Shown here: positions 30,892 through 40,200 of the stretch, piece after piece | Position numbering within the stretch: position 1 is the first letter of the stretch | Layout: the number at the start of each line of letters is the position of its first letter | NCBI RefSeq assembly: GCF_001644575.1 | Contig: NZ_CP015596.1 | Location: 5,737,418-5,801,417, forward strand | DNA: 64,000 nt | Reading direction: 5' to 3' | Origin: Mycobacterium adipatum | Lineage (GTDB): Bacteria > Actinomycetota > Actinomycetes > Mycobacteriales > Mycobacteriaceae | Notes under the pieces: model-generated | What the model was told of the DNA's origin: nothing | The model's database searches: none | What the model saw: the letters and a program-made list of their open reading frames with translations, nothing else | Made by a program: the position numbers and the translations under genes

Positions 30892-31827
30892 TCAGAACAG
30901 TCCGGCGTCGACGTTGGTCTCGATGGTGTTGTCCACGTCGAGGGTGTTGTTGACCGAGTTGTCCACCGAGTTGTCGATATCGGTGTCCACGACGGTGGTG
31001 GTCACGCTGTCGTCATCGCTGGCGTCCAGCGAGCCGGAGTTGTCGATGATGGTGATACCGCCACCGTTGCCGGCGTCTCCACCGCTGGAGTGGCCGCCGC
31101 CGATGAGGCCGCCCCCGGCCACCGAGCCGCCGCCGTTGCCGCCGCTGGTGTCGACATCGTTGACCACCGGGGCCTCGTTGTCGGAGATGATGTCGTCCCC
31201 GGCGATCTGGGAGTTGTCCTCGACGTCGTTCTCGTCGCCGATGATCACCGGTGAGTGGTTGCCGGTCTCGACGTCCACCTTGGTGTTGTCCGTGACGTTG
31301 TCGTCGCCGACGACATTGCTGTCACCGGTGACGTTCTCGTCGCCGACCACATTGCCGTTGCCGGTGGTGACGGTGCCGGCGTTGTCGCCGTCGACCACGA
31401 CCCCGCCGTCGGTGGCGGTGTTGGAGGTCTTGTTGCCGAAGGTGATATCGCCGAAGCCCAGGTTGAACCCGCCCACCTGGGAGTTGGCCCCCGAGCTCTG
31501 GTCGGGGCTGAGGAACTCGGCGTTGGTCCGGTTGTGGCTGGCGATGTCGGTCTCCGGCGCGAAGGTGCGCTGCGGGGCGTACATCGGGGCGAACGAGTTG
31601 GCCAGGCTGTGGTGGTCGGCGACCGCGCGCTGCAGGCCGAGCACCGGGTCCCCGCCGCCGAGGGCCACACCGGCGGGCGCCGCGGTCGCCGCGACGGCCG
31701 ACAGCTGGGCGGCGGTGACGTTGGGCAGGCCGGCGTCGCGCAGGGCCTGCTCCGGGTCGGCCACGAAGGCGCCGGCCAGATCGGGGCTGCGGAACAGGTC
31801 GAGGATGTAGTCGATGATGGTGGTCAT
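30892..31827 (-). CDS. iniB: IniB-family protein with Asp/Asn-rich hexapeptide repeats
   Basis: 311 residues. The N-terminal IniB domain (about 1-70, TTIIDYILDLFRSPDLAGAF and DAGLPNVTAAQL) is shared with the neighbouring gene at 32101. The rest is low complexity: repeated six-residue units of the form xxNVxG (about residues 148-180), then an acidic Asn/Asp/Gly tail. M. tuberculosis IniB has a glycine-rich tail instead. No classical signal peptide. It is the first gene of the operon; GGAAGG lies upstream of the ATG. Confidence 0.85.
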   Translation of the reverse strand: MTTIIDYILDLFRSPDLAGAFVADPEQALRDAGLPNVTAAQLSAVAATAAPAGVALGGGDPVLGLQRAVADHHSLANSFAPMYAPQRTFAPETDIASHNRTNAEFLSPDQSSGANSQVGGFNLGFGDITFGNKTSNTATDGGVVVDGDNAGTVTTGNGNVVGDENVTGDSNVVGDDNVTDNTKVDVETGNHSPVIIGDENDVEDNSQIAGDDIISDNEAPVVNDVDTSGGNGGGSVAGGGLIGGGHSSGGDAGNGGGITIIDNSGSLDASDDDSVTTTVVDTDIDNSVDNSVNNTLDVDNTIETNVDAGLF

Positions 31828-32035
31828 TTCGGTGCCTTCCTAGATTCTGGGGTCAGGATGTTGGTGAGTTCCTGTCGCTGGGTGGTCCGGCGAACTGAGG
31901 ACAACGTTATGAGCGCGAAGAGTTCGCTGAAACGGGGTTGAATCCCCTCCTCCACCAACCCCGTACCGGGGTGTAGGGGGTGCCCCCATTAGGGGATTAG
32001 GGGGTTGTCGGGGGCTATCCAGCGGACACCCGAAA
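31828..32035. promoter_or_regulatory. iniB upstream region with TTAGGGGATT repeats
   Basis: On the plus strand TTAGGGGATT occurs at 31989-31998 and TTAGGGGGTT at 31997-32006, and the inverted form AATCCCCT at 31941-31948. A minus-strand -10 candidate TAACGT is at 31904-31909. The repeats lie about 160-180 bp upstream of the iniB ATG, and the same motif recurs upstream of the IniB-like gene. Confidence 0.55.
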
Positions 32036-32075
32036 AAGCCCGCCCCACCACGAATTTTCGTGGTGGGGCGGGCTT
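32036..32075 (-). terminator. Intrinsic terminator of the IniB-like gene
   Basis: A perfect 19-bp stem (arms 32036-32054 and 32057-32075) with a 2-nt loop, GC-rich at the base, followed on the minus strand by TTTTT. It lies 25 bases after the stop of the gene at 32101, so it separates that gene from iniBAC. Confidence 0.85.
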
Positions 32076-32100
32076 GGGGTCGAGGGGCTTGGGGTCGAGA

Positions 32101-32598
32101 TCAGTCGAAGATGTCGAATCCGGACGCGTCCGGGGCGTCGTCCCAGTCGAGCCCCGGGAGGCCGTCGGGCCCCGCCACATCCTCGATCACGGTGTTGACC
32201 GGCACATCTGCGTATCCGTCATCGAGGCCCTGGATCAACCCGGGCTCGTCATCGGTGACCGCGTGCACATCGGGGACCGGCAGGTCGTCCAGCCCGTCGG
32301 CGATCACCGGGGTCGAGTCCTCGATGCCGAAGGCATCGAACGCCGCGGTGGCGGCACCGCTGGCCCAGACGTTGCCGTCGACCGCCGGAAGGGTGCCGGC
32401 CCAGCTCGTGGCGTCCAGGCCGGGTAGCGCCGAAGACACCGATTCGGCAACCACCGGGATCAGTTGGTCGACGTCGGCGCTGGTCACATCGGGCAGGTGG
32501 GCGTCAGCGATGGTGGCGGCGGGATCGGCGGCGTAGCGTGCGGCCGCGTCAGGGTCGCGCACCAGCGACATCACGAAGTCGAGCAGTGTGTTGGCCAT
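32101..32598 (-). CDS. IniB N-terminal-domain protein (Rv0340-like)
   Basis: 165 residues. The first 60 align with the IniB N-terminus (LLDFVMSLVRDPDAAARYA, LPDVTSADV); the rest is Asp/Ala/Val-rich and ends in GFDIFD. M. tuberculosis has a similar small gene just before iniB. It has its own terminator and an upstream set of TTAGGGG repeats. It may be regulated like iniBAC; the function is unknown. Confidence 0.75.
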   Translation of the reverse strand: MANTLLDFVMSLVRDPDAAARYAADPAATIADAHLPDVTSADVDQLIPVVAESVSSALPGLDATSWAGTLPAVDGNVWASGAATAAFDAFGIEDSTPVIADGLDDLPVPDVHAVTDDEPGLIQGLDDGYADVPVNTVIEDVAGPDGLPGLDWDDAPDASGFDIFD

Positions 32599-32709
32599 GA
32601 GTTGATCTCCGCACCATCTTCCGGGAGTTACATCCGAAGCTTGTGAACCGATGTTATCGACGGCGGGTGCCGCTGAGATCGGTGTTGAACCCAGCCGCCG
32701 CCGACACCC

Positions 32710-32753
32710 ATTAGGGGATTGCCCATTAGGGGTTCCGACACGTTAGGGGGATT
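32710..32753. promoter_or_regulatory. TTAGGGG direct-repeat cluster between the IniB-like and Hsp70-like genes
   Basis: Three copies start at 32711, 32726 and 32743 (TTAGGGGATT, TTAGGGGTTC, TTAGGGGGATT), 15 and 17 bp apart. They lie 110-155 bp before the minus-strand IniB-like gene and 65-110 bp before the plus-strand Hsp70-like gene. The motif matches that of the iniB upstream region. Confidence 0.6.
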
Positions 32754-32817
32754 ACCGGTTCGCCGGGGTCCCTGCCATTAAGGTTGAACCTTGCCTACAA
32801 GTGAGGGGAGCAGCTCC

Positions 32818-34608
32818 GTGAGCGACTCGCTCGGTTTGTCCGTCGGGATGACCAATCTGGTGGCGGCCCGCGAGGGGCGGCCACCGGTCACGCGCCGGTC
32901 GGTGCTGACCCTGTTCGACGACCGGGCTCCCGAGGTCGGCGTCCCCAGCGAGAACCCCAACCTGAGCCAGCCCGGCCTGGTGCTGGGCGGTTTCGTGGAC
33001 CGCGTCGGCGACCCGGTGCCGTTGGTGGCCTCCGACGGGTCCTCTCACCGCGGCGATCAGGTGCTCGCCGAGGCACTCGATGCCATGGCCCACACCGTAG
33101 GCGGCGGCAGCCCGATCACCATCGCGGTACCCGCGCACTGGGCGCCCGCGGTGGTGGGCGCCCTGCAGACCGCGCTGCGCAACAAGCCCGGGCTGGCCGC
33201 CGCGGCGGTGGTGCCGGATTCGCTGGCCGCCCTGGCCGGTCTGCGTGCCGCAGGCAACCTGCCGAGCCAGGGCGTGGTCGCGCTGGTCGATCTCGGTGGC
33301 ACCGGCACCAGCGTGACGCTGGCCGATGCCGGCGCCCAGTTAGCGCCGATCGGGGCGACGCTGCGGTACCCCGATTTCTCCGGCGAGCAGATCGATCAGG
33401 CTCTCCTCGACCACATCCTGACCGGCATCGCCGATGCCGGGAGCGCCGACCCCGCGGGCACAGCCGCGGTCGGGTCGCTCGGTCGCCTGCGCGATGAGTG
33501 CCGGCGGGCCAAGGAGAGACTGTCCGCCGAAACCGCCACCGTGGTGCCGGTGGAACTGCCCGGACTGCGCTCCGATGTCCGGGTCACCCGTGCCGAACTG
33601 GACCAGCTCATCGATCCGCCGCTGGGCGGCCTACTTGCCGCGATCGAAGAAGTATTGCAGCGCAACGGCATTGCGCCCGGGCGGCTGAGCGCGGTGGCCA
33701 CCGTAGGCGGAGGCGCCGCCATTCCGCTTGTCACACAACGACTCTCCGAGCGCCTTCAGGTTCCGGTAGCCACCGGGCCGCAGGCCGCGACCCTGGCGGC
33801 CGCCGGCGCAGCCCTGGTCGCCGACCTTGCCTCCGAAGCGGGCGCGGCGACCGGCCTGGCACCGGCCGCGAGCCCGGATTCGGCTCCCACCGGAATGGCG
33901 CCGACGATGGGCTGGGCCGGTGGGGCCGCCGCTGCCGACGCCGGAGCTGCCGGCGGGCTGGCATGGTCCGAGGATCAGGAGGCGCCGACGGGTGAGCCGG
34001 TCCCCTACCAGGGTCCGGATTACGAGACCGGTTATGCCGCAACACCGACCGACGCCCGGCCGCCGGTAGCGTTCGCCCCTGACGAGGATGACTACCCGGT
34101 CGAGCCGGAACCGCTGCCCTGGTACAAGCGCCCACCGCTGCTGTTCGGTGCTGCCGCCGCGGCCGCGCTGCTGGCGGTCGGCGGACTCGCCGTCACCCTG
34201 ACCGGCACCAGCAGTCCCAGCGGCCCGGTCACCGAGACCGCGACGAGCTTCTCCACCGAACCGGGCCAGCCCGGTGAACCGGTGGCGACCGAACCCACAA
34301 CGGTGACGATCACCGGCGACAACGGTGTGGTGACCACGTCCGTGGCACCGCCGCCGCCGTCGTCGACCACCACGACCACCACGACACCGTCGACGACGTC
34401 GTCCACCACCACCACCACGACCACCACCACCACGACGACCACCACGACGACGACCACGACCACCACGACCCCGCCCACCACCACGACGACGAAACCGGTC
34501 ACCACGACCACCCAACCGCCCGTCACCACGACCACGGTGGCGCCCGCGCCGGAGCCCGAGCCCATCCCGGAACCCGATCCCGTGGAGCCTGTCATCGAAG
34601 GCGCATAG
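32818..34608 (+). CDS. Hsp70-like ATPase with membrane helix and poly-Thr outer tail
   Basis: 596 residues from GTG (GAGGGGAG upstream). Residues 1 to about 345 form an actin/Hsp70-type ATPase domain (LSVGMTNLVAAR phosphate-1 loop, VALVDLGGTGTSVTLAD phosphate-2 loop, VATVGGGAAIPLVTQ adenosine loop). A Pro/Ala-rich linker, one membrane helix (LLFGAAAAAALLAVGGLAVTL, about 440-462) and a tail with more than 50 Thr residues follow. The ATPase would be cytoplasmic and the Thr-rich tail outside, where it could be O-mannosylated. The next gene, iniR, starts 5 bases after the stop, so the two form one operon. Confidence 0.8.
   Translation: MSDSLGLSVGMTNLVAAREGRPPVTRRSVLTLFDDRAPEVGVPSENPNLSQPGLVLGGFVDRVGDPVPLVASDGSSHRGDQVLAEALDAMAHTVGGGSPITIAVPAHWAPAVVGALQTALRNKPGLAAAAVVPDSLAALAGLRAAGNLPSQGVVALVDLGGTGTSVTLADAGAQLAPIGATLRYPDFSGEQIDQALLDHILTGIADAGSADPAGTAAVGSLGRLRDECRRAKERLSAETATVVPVELPGLRSDVRVTRAELDQLIDPPLGGLLAAIEEVLQRNGIAPGRLSAVATVGGGAAIPLVTQRLSERLQVPVATGPQAATLAAAGAALVADLASEAGAATGLAPAASPDSAPTGMAPTMGWAGGAAAADAGAAGGLAWSEDQEAPTGEPVPYQGPDYETGYAATPTDARPPVAFAPDEDDYPVEPEPLPWYKRPPLLFGAAAAAALLAVGGLAVTLTGTSSPSGPVTETATSFSTEPGQPGEPVATEPTTVTITGDNGVVTTSVAPPPPSSTTTTTTTPSTTSSTTTTTTTTTTTTTTTTTTTTTTPPTTTTTKPVTTTTQPPVTTTTVAPAPEPEPIPEPDPVEPVIEGA
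34365..34491 (+). repeat. (ACC/ACG)n trinucleotide tract encoding poly-Thr
   Basis: Imperfect ACC/ACG repeats encode a run of about 22 Thr plus shorter runs split by Pro and Ser. It lies in frame within the Hsp70-like gene and is prone to length change by slippage. Confidence 0.85.
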
Positions 34609-34613
34609 CCGTC

Positions 34614-37046
34614 GTGCGCGCAGACTCCGACGCCGTTTCGGCACTGATCAACGCACCGACCGAACCGGTCAAGGTGCTGGTCTGCGGAGGCATCGGTACC
34701 GGTAAGACGGCGCTGCTGGGCACGGTGCGCGCGGCGCTCCGGGAAGCCGGGGTGCCGGTGTGCGCCCGCGCCACCGACGACGGACCGGGCGCGTTGATCG
34801 TCGACGACGCCCATCTGCTCCCCGATGACGAACTGGAGCTGTTGCGCCGGCGGGCCGCCGAACCCGGGCGCACCGTCGTGGTCGCGGCCGAACCACTGGC
34901 CCAGCAGCACGCCTTGCGGGCCCTGACCCTGGCACTGACCCGGGAGAACCCCGCGGTGACGTTGGGCGCCCGGACGGCAGCCGACCTGACAGCTCTCGAG
35001 AACGCCGATGCCGTACTCGAAGCGACGGCGGGGATACCGTTTCTGGTCGAGGCGGCCGCGGTCGCCGACGTGCCGGCAGAGGCCGCCCGGTTCGCTCTGG
35101 TGGAGCGGCTGCGCCGGCTCGACCAACCGGTGCTCGACACCCTGCTGCTGTGCTCACTGGATGCCGGCCTGGGGCCCGACGATATCGCGGCGGCACTGCG
35201 CGTGGATACCGTTGCCGCCCAGTCCCTTGTGGACCGCGCCCGGGCCAGCGGGCTGTTGGAACCCGGGCCACACCAGGCGTTCCGGCAGACCCTGCACGAC
35301 GCGGTGGCCGAGATCGTCGGCACCGCGCGCCACCACGACACCGAAATCGCACTGCTGCGTTCACAACTCGACATGACCACGCTGTCAGCCGATCTGGCGC
35401 TGCGGCTGGCAGAACACGGGCTGCGGGACACCCGGCTCGCGGAGGCGCTGGCGGCGTTGGCGGCACGCCACCGCGACGAACCCGCCCGCGCCGCCCGGCT
35501 GTACCGGGCGGCGTCCGACGCCGACTCGACACAGTTGAGTACCGACCTCGGTGATGCGCTGGCGTTGAGCGGGGACTGCGCGACAGCGGCGCGACTGGCC
35601 GATGGACTGTTGGGTTCCGGCGATCCCTCCCAGCGCGCCGCGGCGGTGCGCATCGCGGCGAGTGTGTCCATGCATGACGGCGGCGCCACGGCCGCTGCCG
35701 ACCTGTTCCGCTGGCTGGGGCCATACCCGGATGCGTTCGTCGCGTCGGCGGCCGCCGTGGTGGCGGTGGGCGCCGGGGACGCCGGCGCGGCGCGGGCCGC
35801 CCTCGATGTTGAGGACACCGGCCCACCGACCTCGACGGCCCGCGCGGCGCGCAGCCTGGCCGAGGGCCTGCTGTTCACCCTGGATCGTCCGTTCCCGGCC
35901 GCCATCGGCCGGCTGAATCAGGCCATCACCGCGGAATGGTCCTCGGCCTTGGTCGCTCCGGACAGCCCCGCGGCCCTGGTGACGTTGGTCGCGCTGCACG
36001 GCGGAGATCCGGTACGCGCGCGCAGCATCATCGGGCGCGCCGCCGGCACCGCACCCGGGCACGGCGCGGTTTTCACCGCCCACCGACATCGACTGCTGCT
36101 GGGCTGGACCCGGATGCTGGACGGTCAGCTCAACCGGGCCACCGCCGATGCCACCGCCGCCGGCTCGGCGGCCCTGCACCGTCGCGACGCGCTCTGGGCG
36201 GCGGCGCTGCGGACCGCGATCGCGCGCCGCAGCGGTGACACCGGTGCGATGCAACAACACTGGTATGCGGCGATGGAGGTGCTCGCCGAGTACTCGCTGG
36301 ACCTCTACGCACTGCTACCGCTAGGCGAACTGTGGATCGCCGCCGCCCGGTTGCGTCTGGTCGAGCGGATGCAACACCATCTCGACGACGCCCTCGGCCT
36401 GCTGGACACGCTGGGCCGGCCACCGCTGTGGTCCGTGCCGCTGCACTGGGCGGGCGTGCACGCCGGCATCTTGGCCAACTCGCCGGATGCGGTTGCCCCG
36501 CACGGTCAGGCACTCACCGCGGCCGCGGCCGGAAGCACCTACGCGCGGGCGCTGGCGGCGGCCGGCCGGGCGTGGCTGCGGGTGTTGGCCAACCAGGTCG
36601 ATGTCGACGACGTGTCGGCCGCGGCGCGGGCACTCGCCCAGTTCGGGCTGACCTGGGATGCCACCCGGCTGGCCAGTCAGGCCGCGTTACAGACACCGGA
36701 TCCCCGGGTGTCCGGGGTGATGCTGCAACTCGCGCGGGACCTGAAGTCCACCAACGCCGACGCCCCGGTGGAACCGGACGCCCCGGATGCCGTCGAGCCC
36801 GCGGTGCGGCCGGCGGGGATCGGCGGGCGTCCCGGCGCGGTGCCGTCATCCCGGTTGTCCGAGCGCGAGCGCGAGGTCGCCGAACTGTTGCTGCTGGGCA
36901 TGCCCTACCGCGATATCGGTAGTCAACTCTTCATCTCGGCAAAGACCGTCGAGCATCACGTCGCCCGTATCCGGCGCCGCCTCGGCGCGGGATCCCGAAC
37001 GGAGATGCTGTCGATGTTGCGGGCCCTTTTGGGAACCCCGGCCTGA
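34614..37046 (+). CDS. iniR: LuxR-family STAND regulator, IniR (Rv0339c-like)
   Basis: 810 residues. N-terminal ATPase with Walker A GGIGTGKT (25-32) and an acidic Walker B-like LIVDDAHLL; a long helical repeat sensor region; a C-terminal LuxR helix-turn-helix (LSEREREVAELLLLGMPYRD, then AKTVEHHVARIRRRLG) near residues 745-800. The homolog beside iniBAC in other mycobacteria has been reported as the activator IniR. Context (next to iniB, iniA and iniC, in operon with the Hsp70-like gene) agrees. The GTG start lies 5 bases after the previous stop. Confidence 0.85.
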   Translation: MRADSDAVSALINAPTEPVKVLVCGGIGTGKTALLGTVRAALREAGVPVCARATDDGPGALIVDDAHLLPDDELELLRRRAAEPGRTVVVAAEPLAQQHALRALTLALTRENPAVTLGARTAADLTALENADAVLEATAGIPFLVEAAAVADVPAEAARFALVERLRRLDQPVLDTLLLCSLDAGLGPDDIAAALRVDTVAAQSLVDRARASGLLEPGPHQAFRQTLHDAVAEIVGTARHHDTEIALLRSQLDMTTLSADLALRLAEHGLRDTRLAEALAALAARHRDEPARAARLYRAASDADSTQLSTDLGDALALSGDCATAARLADGLLGSGDPSQRAAAVRIAASVSMHDGGATAAADLFRWLGPYPDAFVASAAAVVAVGAGDAGAARAALDVEDTGPPTSTARAARSLAEGLLFTLDRPFPAAIGRLNQAITAEWSSALVAPDSPAALVTLVALHGGDPVRARSIIGRAAGTAPGHGAVFTAHRHRLLLGWTRMLDGQLNRATADATAAGSAALHRRDALWAAALRTAIARRSGDTGAMQQHWYAAMEVLAEYSLDLYALLPLGELWIAAARLRLVERMQHHLDDALGLLDTLGRPPLWSVPLHWAGVHAGILANSPDAVAPHGQALTAAAAGSTYARALAAAGRAWLRVLANQVDVDDVSAAARALAQFGLTWDATRLASQAALQTPDPRVSGVMLQLARDLKSTNADAPVEPDAPDAVEPAVRPAGIGGRPGAVPSSRLSEREREVAELLLLGMPYRDIGSQLFISAKTVEHHVARIRRRLGAGSRTEMLSMLRALLGTPA

Positions 37047-37146
37047 GCGTGCAGACCCCGCACAATGGCGACCAACTAGTGAGTTAGGACAGCCTTGCTA
37101 GCGGTACGACAACCGGTGATGTAACTATGAGCAGGCAAATAGCCTA

Positions 37147-37164
37147 AGTTACTGATCAGTAACT
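37147..37164. promoter_or_regulatory. Perfect 18-bp palindrome in the etfD promoter
   Basis: AGTTACTGATCAGTAACT directly precedes a possible -10 TATACT (37164-37169). A related site follows 25 bp downstream. It is typical of a TetR-type operator; the cognate regulator is not in the window. Confidence 0.7.
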
Positions 37165-37171
37165 ATACTCA

Positions 37172-37189
37172 GGTTACCAGCCAGTAACT
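37172..37189. promoter_or_regulatory. Second copy of the etfD palindrome
   Basis: GGTTACCAGCCAGTAACT matches the upstream palindrome at 14 of 18 positions, at a centre-to-centre distance of 25 bp. It overlaps the expected transcription start and so would block transcription when bound. Confidence 0.65.
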
Positions 37190-37210
37190 TAAAACTCGGG
37201 GAGGCACGCG

Positions 37211-40200
37211 GTGCAGCACACGCTCGAAGTGAGCAGGTTGGTCCTCGCAATGCTGATGACCGCCGTCGTCTTGGTGTTCGCCGCCAAGCGCGTGCTGTGG
37301 TTGACGAAGCTGATCAGCTCCGGCCAAAAGGTCGGCGACGAGCGTGGCCGCAAAGACCATCTGGTCACCCGCTTCCTGAACCAGAACAAGGAAGTCTTCG
37401 CCCAGTCGAAGCTCTTGAAATGGTCGATCCCCGGCATCGCGCACTTCTTCACCATGTGGGGCTTCTTCGTCCTCGCCACGGTGTATGTCGAGGCCTTCGG
37501 CGTGCTGTTCAACCCCGAATTCCACATCCCGCTGGTCGGCCGCTGGCCGATCCTGGGCTTCCTGCAGGACTTCTTCGCCCTCGCCGTGCTGCTGGGCATC
37601 GTGACGTTCGCCATCATCCGTATCGCCCGCGAGCCCAAGAAGATCGGCCGCGAATCGCGTTTCTACGGATCGCACACCGGCGGCGCCTGGGAGATCCTGT
37701 TCATGATCTTCCTGGTCATCGCCACCTACGTGCTGTTCCGCGGCGCCGCGGTCAACGTGCTCGGCGAGGAGTTCCCCTACCAGTCCGGCGCGTTCGTCTC
37801 CGACGCGATGGCGTGGCTGCTGGCCCCGTTGGGCGCGACCGCCAACATGTGGATCGAGACCCTCGCACTGATGGGTCATATCGGCGTCATGCTGGTGTTC
37901 CTGCTGATCGTGCTGCACTCCAAGCATCTGCACATCGGCCTGGCGCCGATCAACGTCACCTTCAAGCGGCTGCCCGACGGCCTGGGTCCGCTGCTGCCGA
38001 TGGAGCACAAGGGCGAGCTGATCGATTTCGACGATCCCGCCGAGGACGCGGTGTTCGGCCGCGGCAAGATCGAGGACTTCAGCTGGAAGGGCTACCTCGA
38101 CTTCACCACCTGCACCGAGTGCGGCCGCTGCCAGTCCCAGTGCCCGGCCTGGAACACCGGTAAGCCGCTGTCCCCCAAGCTCGTCATCATGAACCTGCGC
38201 GACCACATGTTCGCGAAGGCGCCCTACCTGATCGAGGGCAAGGAGATGCCCGAAGAGGGCTCCGTCGACTTCGAGAAGCTGGGCGACAGCCTGCACGGAC
38301 ACGGCGTGCCCGAGGACGGCTTCGCGCGCATCGAGGGCTCCGGCCCCGAGCAGGCGCTGCGCCCGCTCGTCGGCACCGCCGAGCAGGGCGGCGTCATCGA
38401 TCCCGACGTGCTGTGGTCGTGCACCAACTGCGGCGCCTGCGTCGAGCAGTGCCCGGTCGACATCGAGCACATCGACCACATCGTCGACATGCGCCGTTAC
38501 CAGGTGATGGTCGAATCCGAGTTCCCCGGCGAGCTCGGCGTGCTGTTCAAGAACCTGGAGAACAAGGGCAATCCCTGGGGCCAGAACGCCAAGGACCGCA
38601 CCAACTGGATCGACGAGGTCGACTTCGACGTGCCGGTGTACGGCCAGGACGTCGACTCGTTCGAAGGTTTCGAGTACCTGTTCTGGGTCGGTTGCGCGGG
38701 CGCCTACGAGGACCGCGCCAAGAAGACCACCAAGGCCGTCGCCGAACTCCTGGCCACCGCGGGGGTGAAGTACCTGGTGCTGGGCACCGGCGAGACCTGC
38801 ACCGGCGACTCGGCGCGGCGTGCCGGCAACGAGTTCCTGTTCCAGCAGCTCGCGGCGCAGAACGTGGAGACCATCAACGAGCTGTTCGAGGGCGTGGAGG
38901 CCGTCGACCGCAAGGTCGTGGTTACCTGCCCGCACTGCTACAACACGATCAACCGCGAATACCCGCAGCTGGGCAGCAATTACACGGTGGTGCACCACAC
39001 CCAGCTGCTCAACCGCCTGGTCCGCGACAAGCGGCTGATCCCGGTGACCTCGGTCGATCAGCAAGTCACTTACCACGATCCGTGCTTCCTGGGCCGGCAC
39101 AACAAGGAGTACGAGGCCCCGCGTGAGCTGGTCGGCGCGGCCGGCGCGACACTCACCGAGATGCCGCGGCACGCCGATCGCGGACTGTGCTGCGGTGCCG
39201 GTGGCGCGCGGATGTGGATGGAAGAGCACATCGGCAAGCGCGTCAACACCGAGCGCACCGAGGAGGCCATCGACACCGGCGCCTCCACCATCGCGACCGG
39301 TTGCCCGTTCTGCCGCGTGATGATCACCGACGGTGTCGACGACGTGGCGTCCACACGCAGCATGGAAAAGGGCCCCGAGGTGCTTGACGTGGCCCAGCTG
39401 CTGCTGGGCTCGCTGGACACCAGCCTCTACACGCTGCCCGAAAAGGGCACGGCCGCAGCGGCTTCCGCGCAGCGCGCCGAGGCACGCGCCGCCCTGGAGG
39501 CCGAGGCCGAAGCGGTGGCCGCACCTGTTGTCGAAGAAGCGGCCGAGGAGCAGGCCGCCAAGCCTGCCGCACCGGCCGCCGCCGCGGCACCGGTCACCGG
39601 TCTGGGCATCGCGGGCGGCGCCAAGCGCCCGGGCGCCAAGAAGGCCGCCGCACCCGCGGCAGCCGCACCCGCTACCGAGGCTGCCGCACCCGCGGCACCG
39701 GTCAAGGGACTCGGAATCGCCGGCGGGGCAAAGCGTCCCGGCGCCAAGAAGGCCGCCGCTCCGGCAGCCGAAGCCGCCCCGGCCGCCGAGACCGCTCCCG
39801 CCACGCCCGAACCCGAGGTGAAGGGGCTCGGCATCGCCTCCGGCGCACGCCGTCCGGGTGCAAAGAAGGCGCCCGCCGCGGCGGCGCCCGCTGCCCCGAA
39901 GCCCGCGGAGACCGCGTCCGCCGAGCCGGCCGCGACCGAGCCCGCCGAACCGGGCAAGCCCGAGCCGCCGGTGGTGGGCCTGGGTATCGCCGCCGGCGCA
40001 CGCCGCCCCGGTGCGAAGAAGGCCGCTCCCAAGGCGCCCGCCGCCGAACCGGCTCCGGCCGCCGAACCCGCCGCCGAGGCCGAGGTGCCCGCCGAGGCAC
40101 CCGAGCCGCCGGCGTCGTCGAACGGCTCGGGAGGCGACGACCGCGTCGTCGGTGACGAGGCACCGGTGAAGGGGCTCGGCATCGCCAAGGGCGCCCGCCG

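Noticed and set aside
34365..34491. CRISPR-like or tandem-repeat array
   Set aside because: The repeats are in-frame ACC/ACG codons for Thr with no unique spacers.
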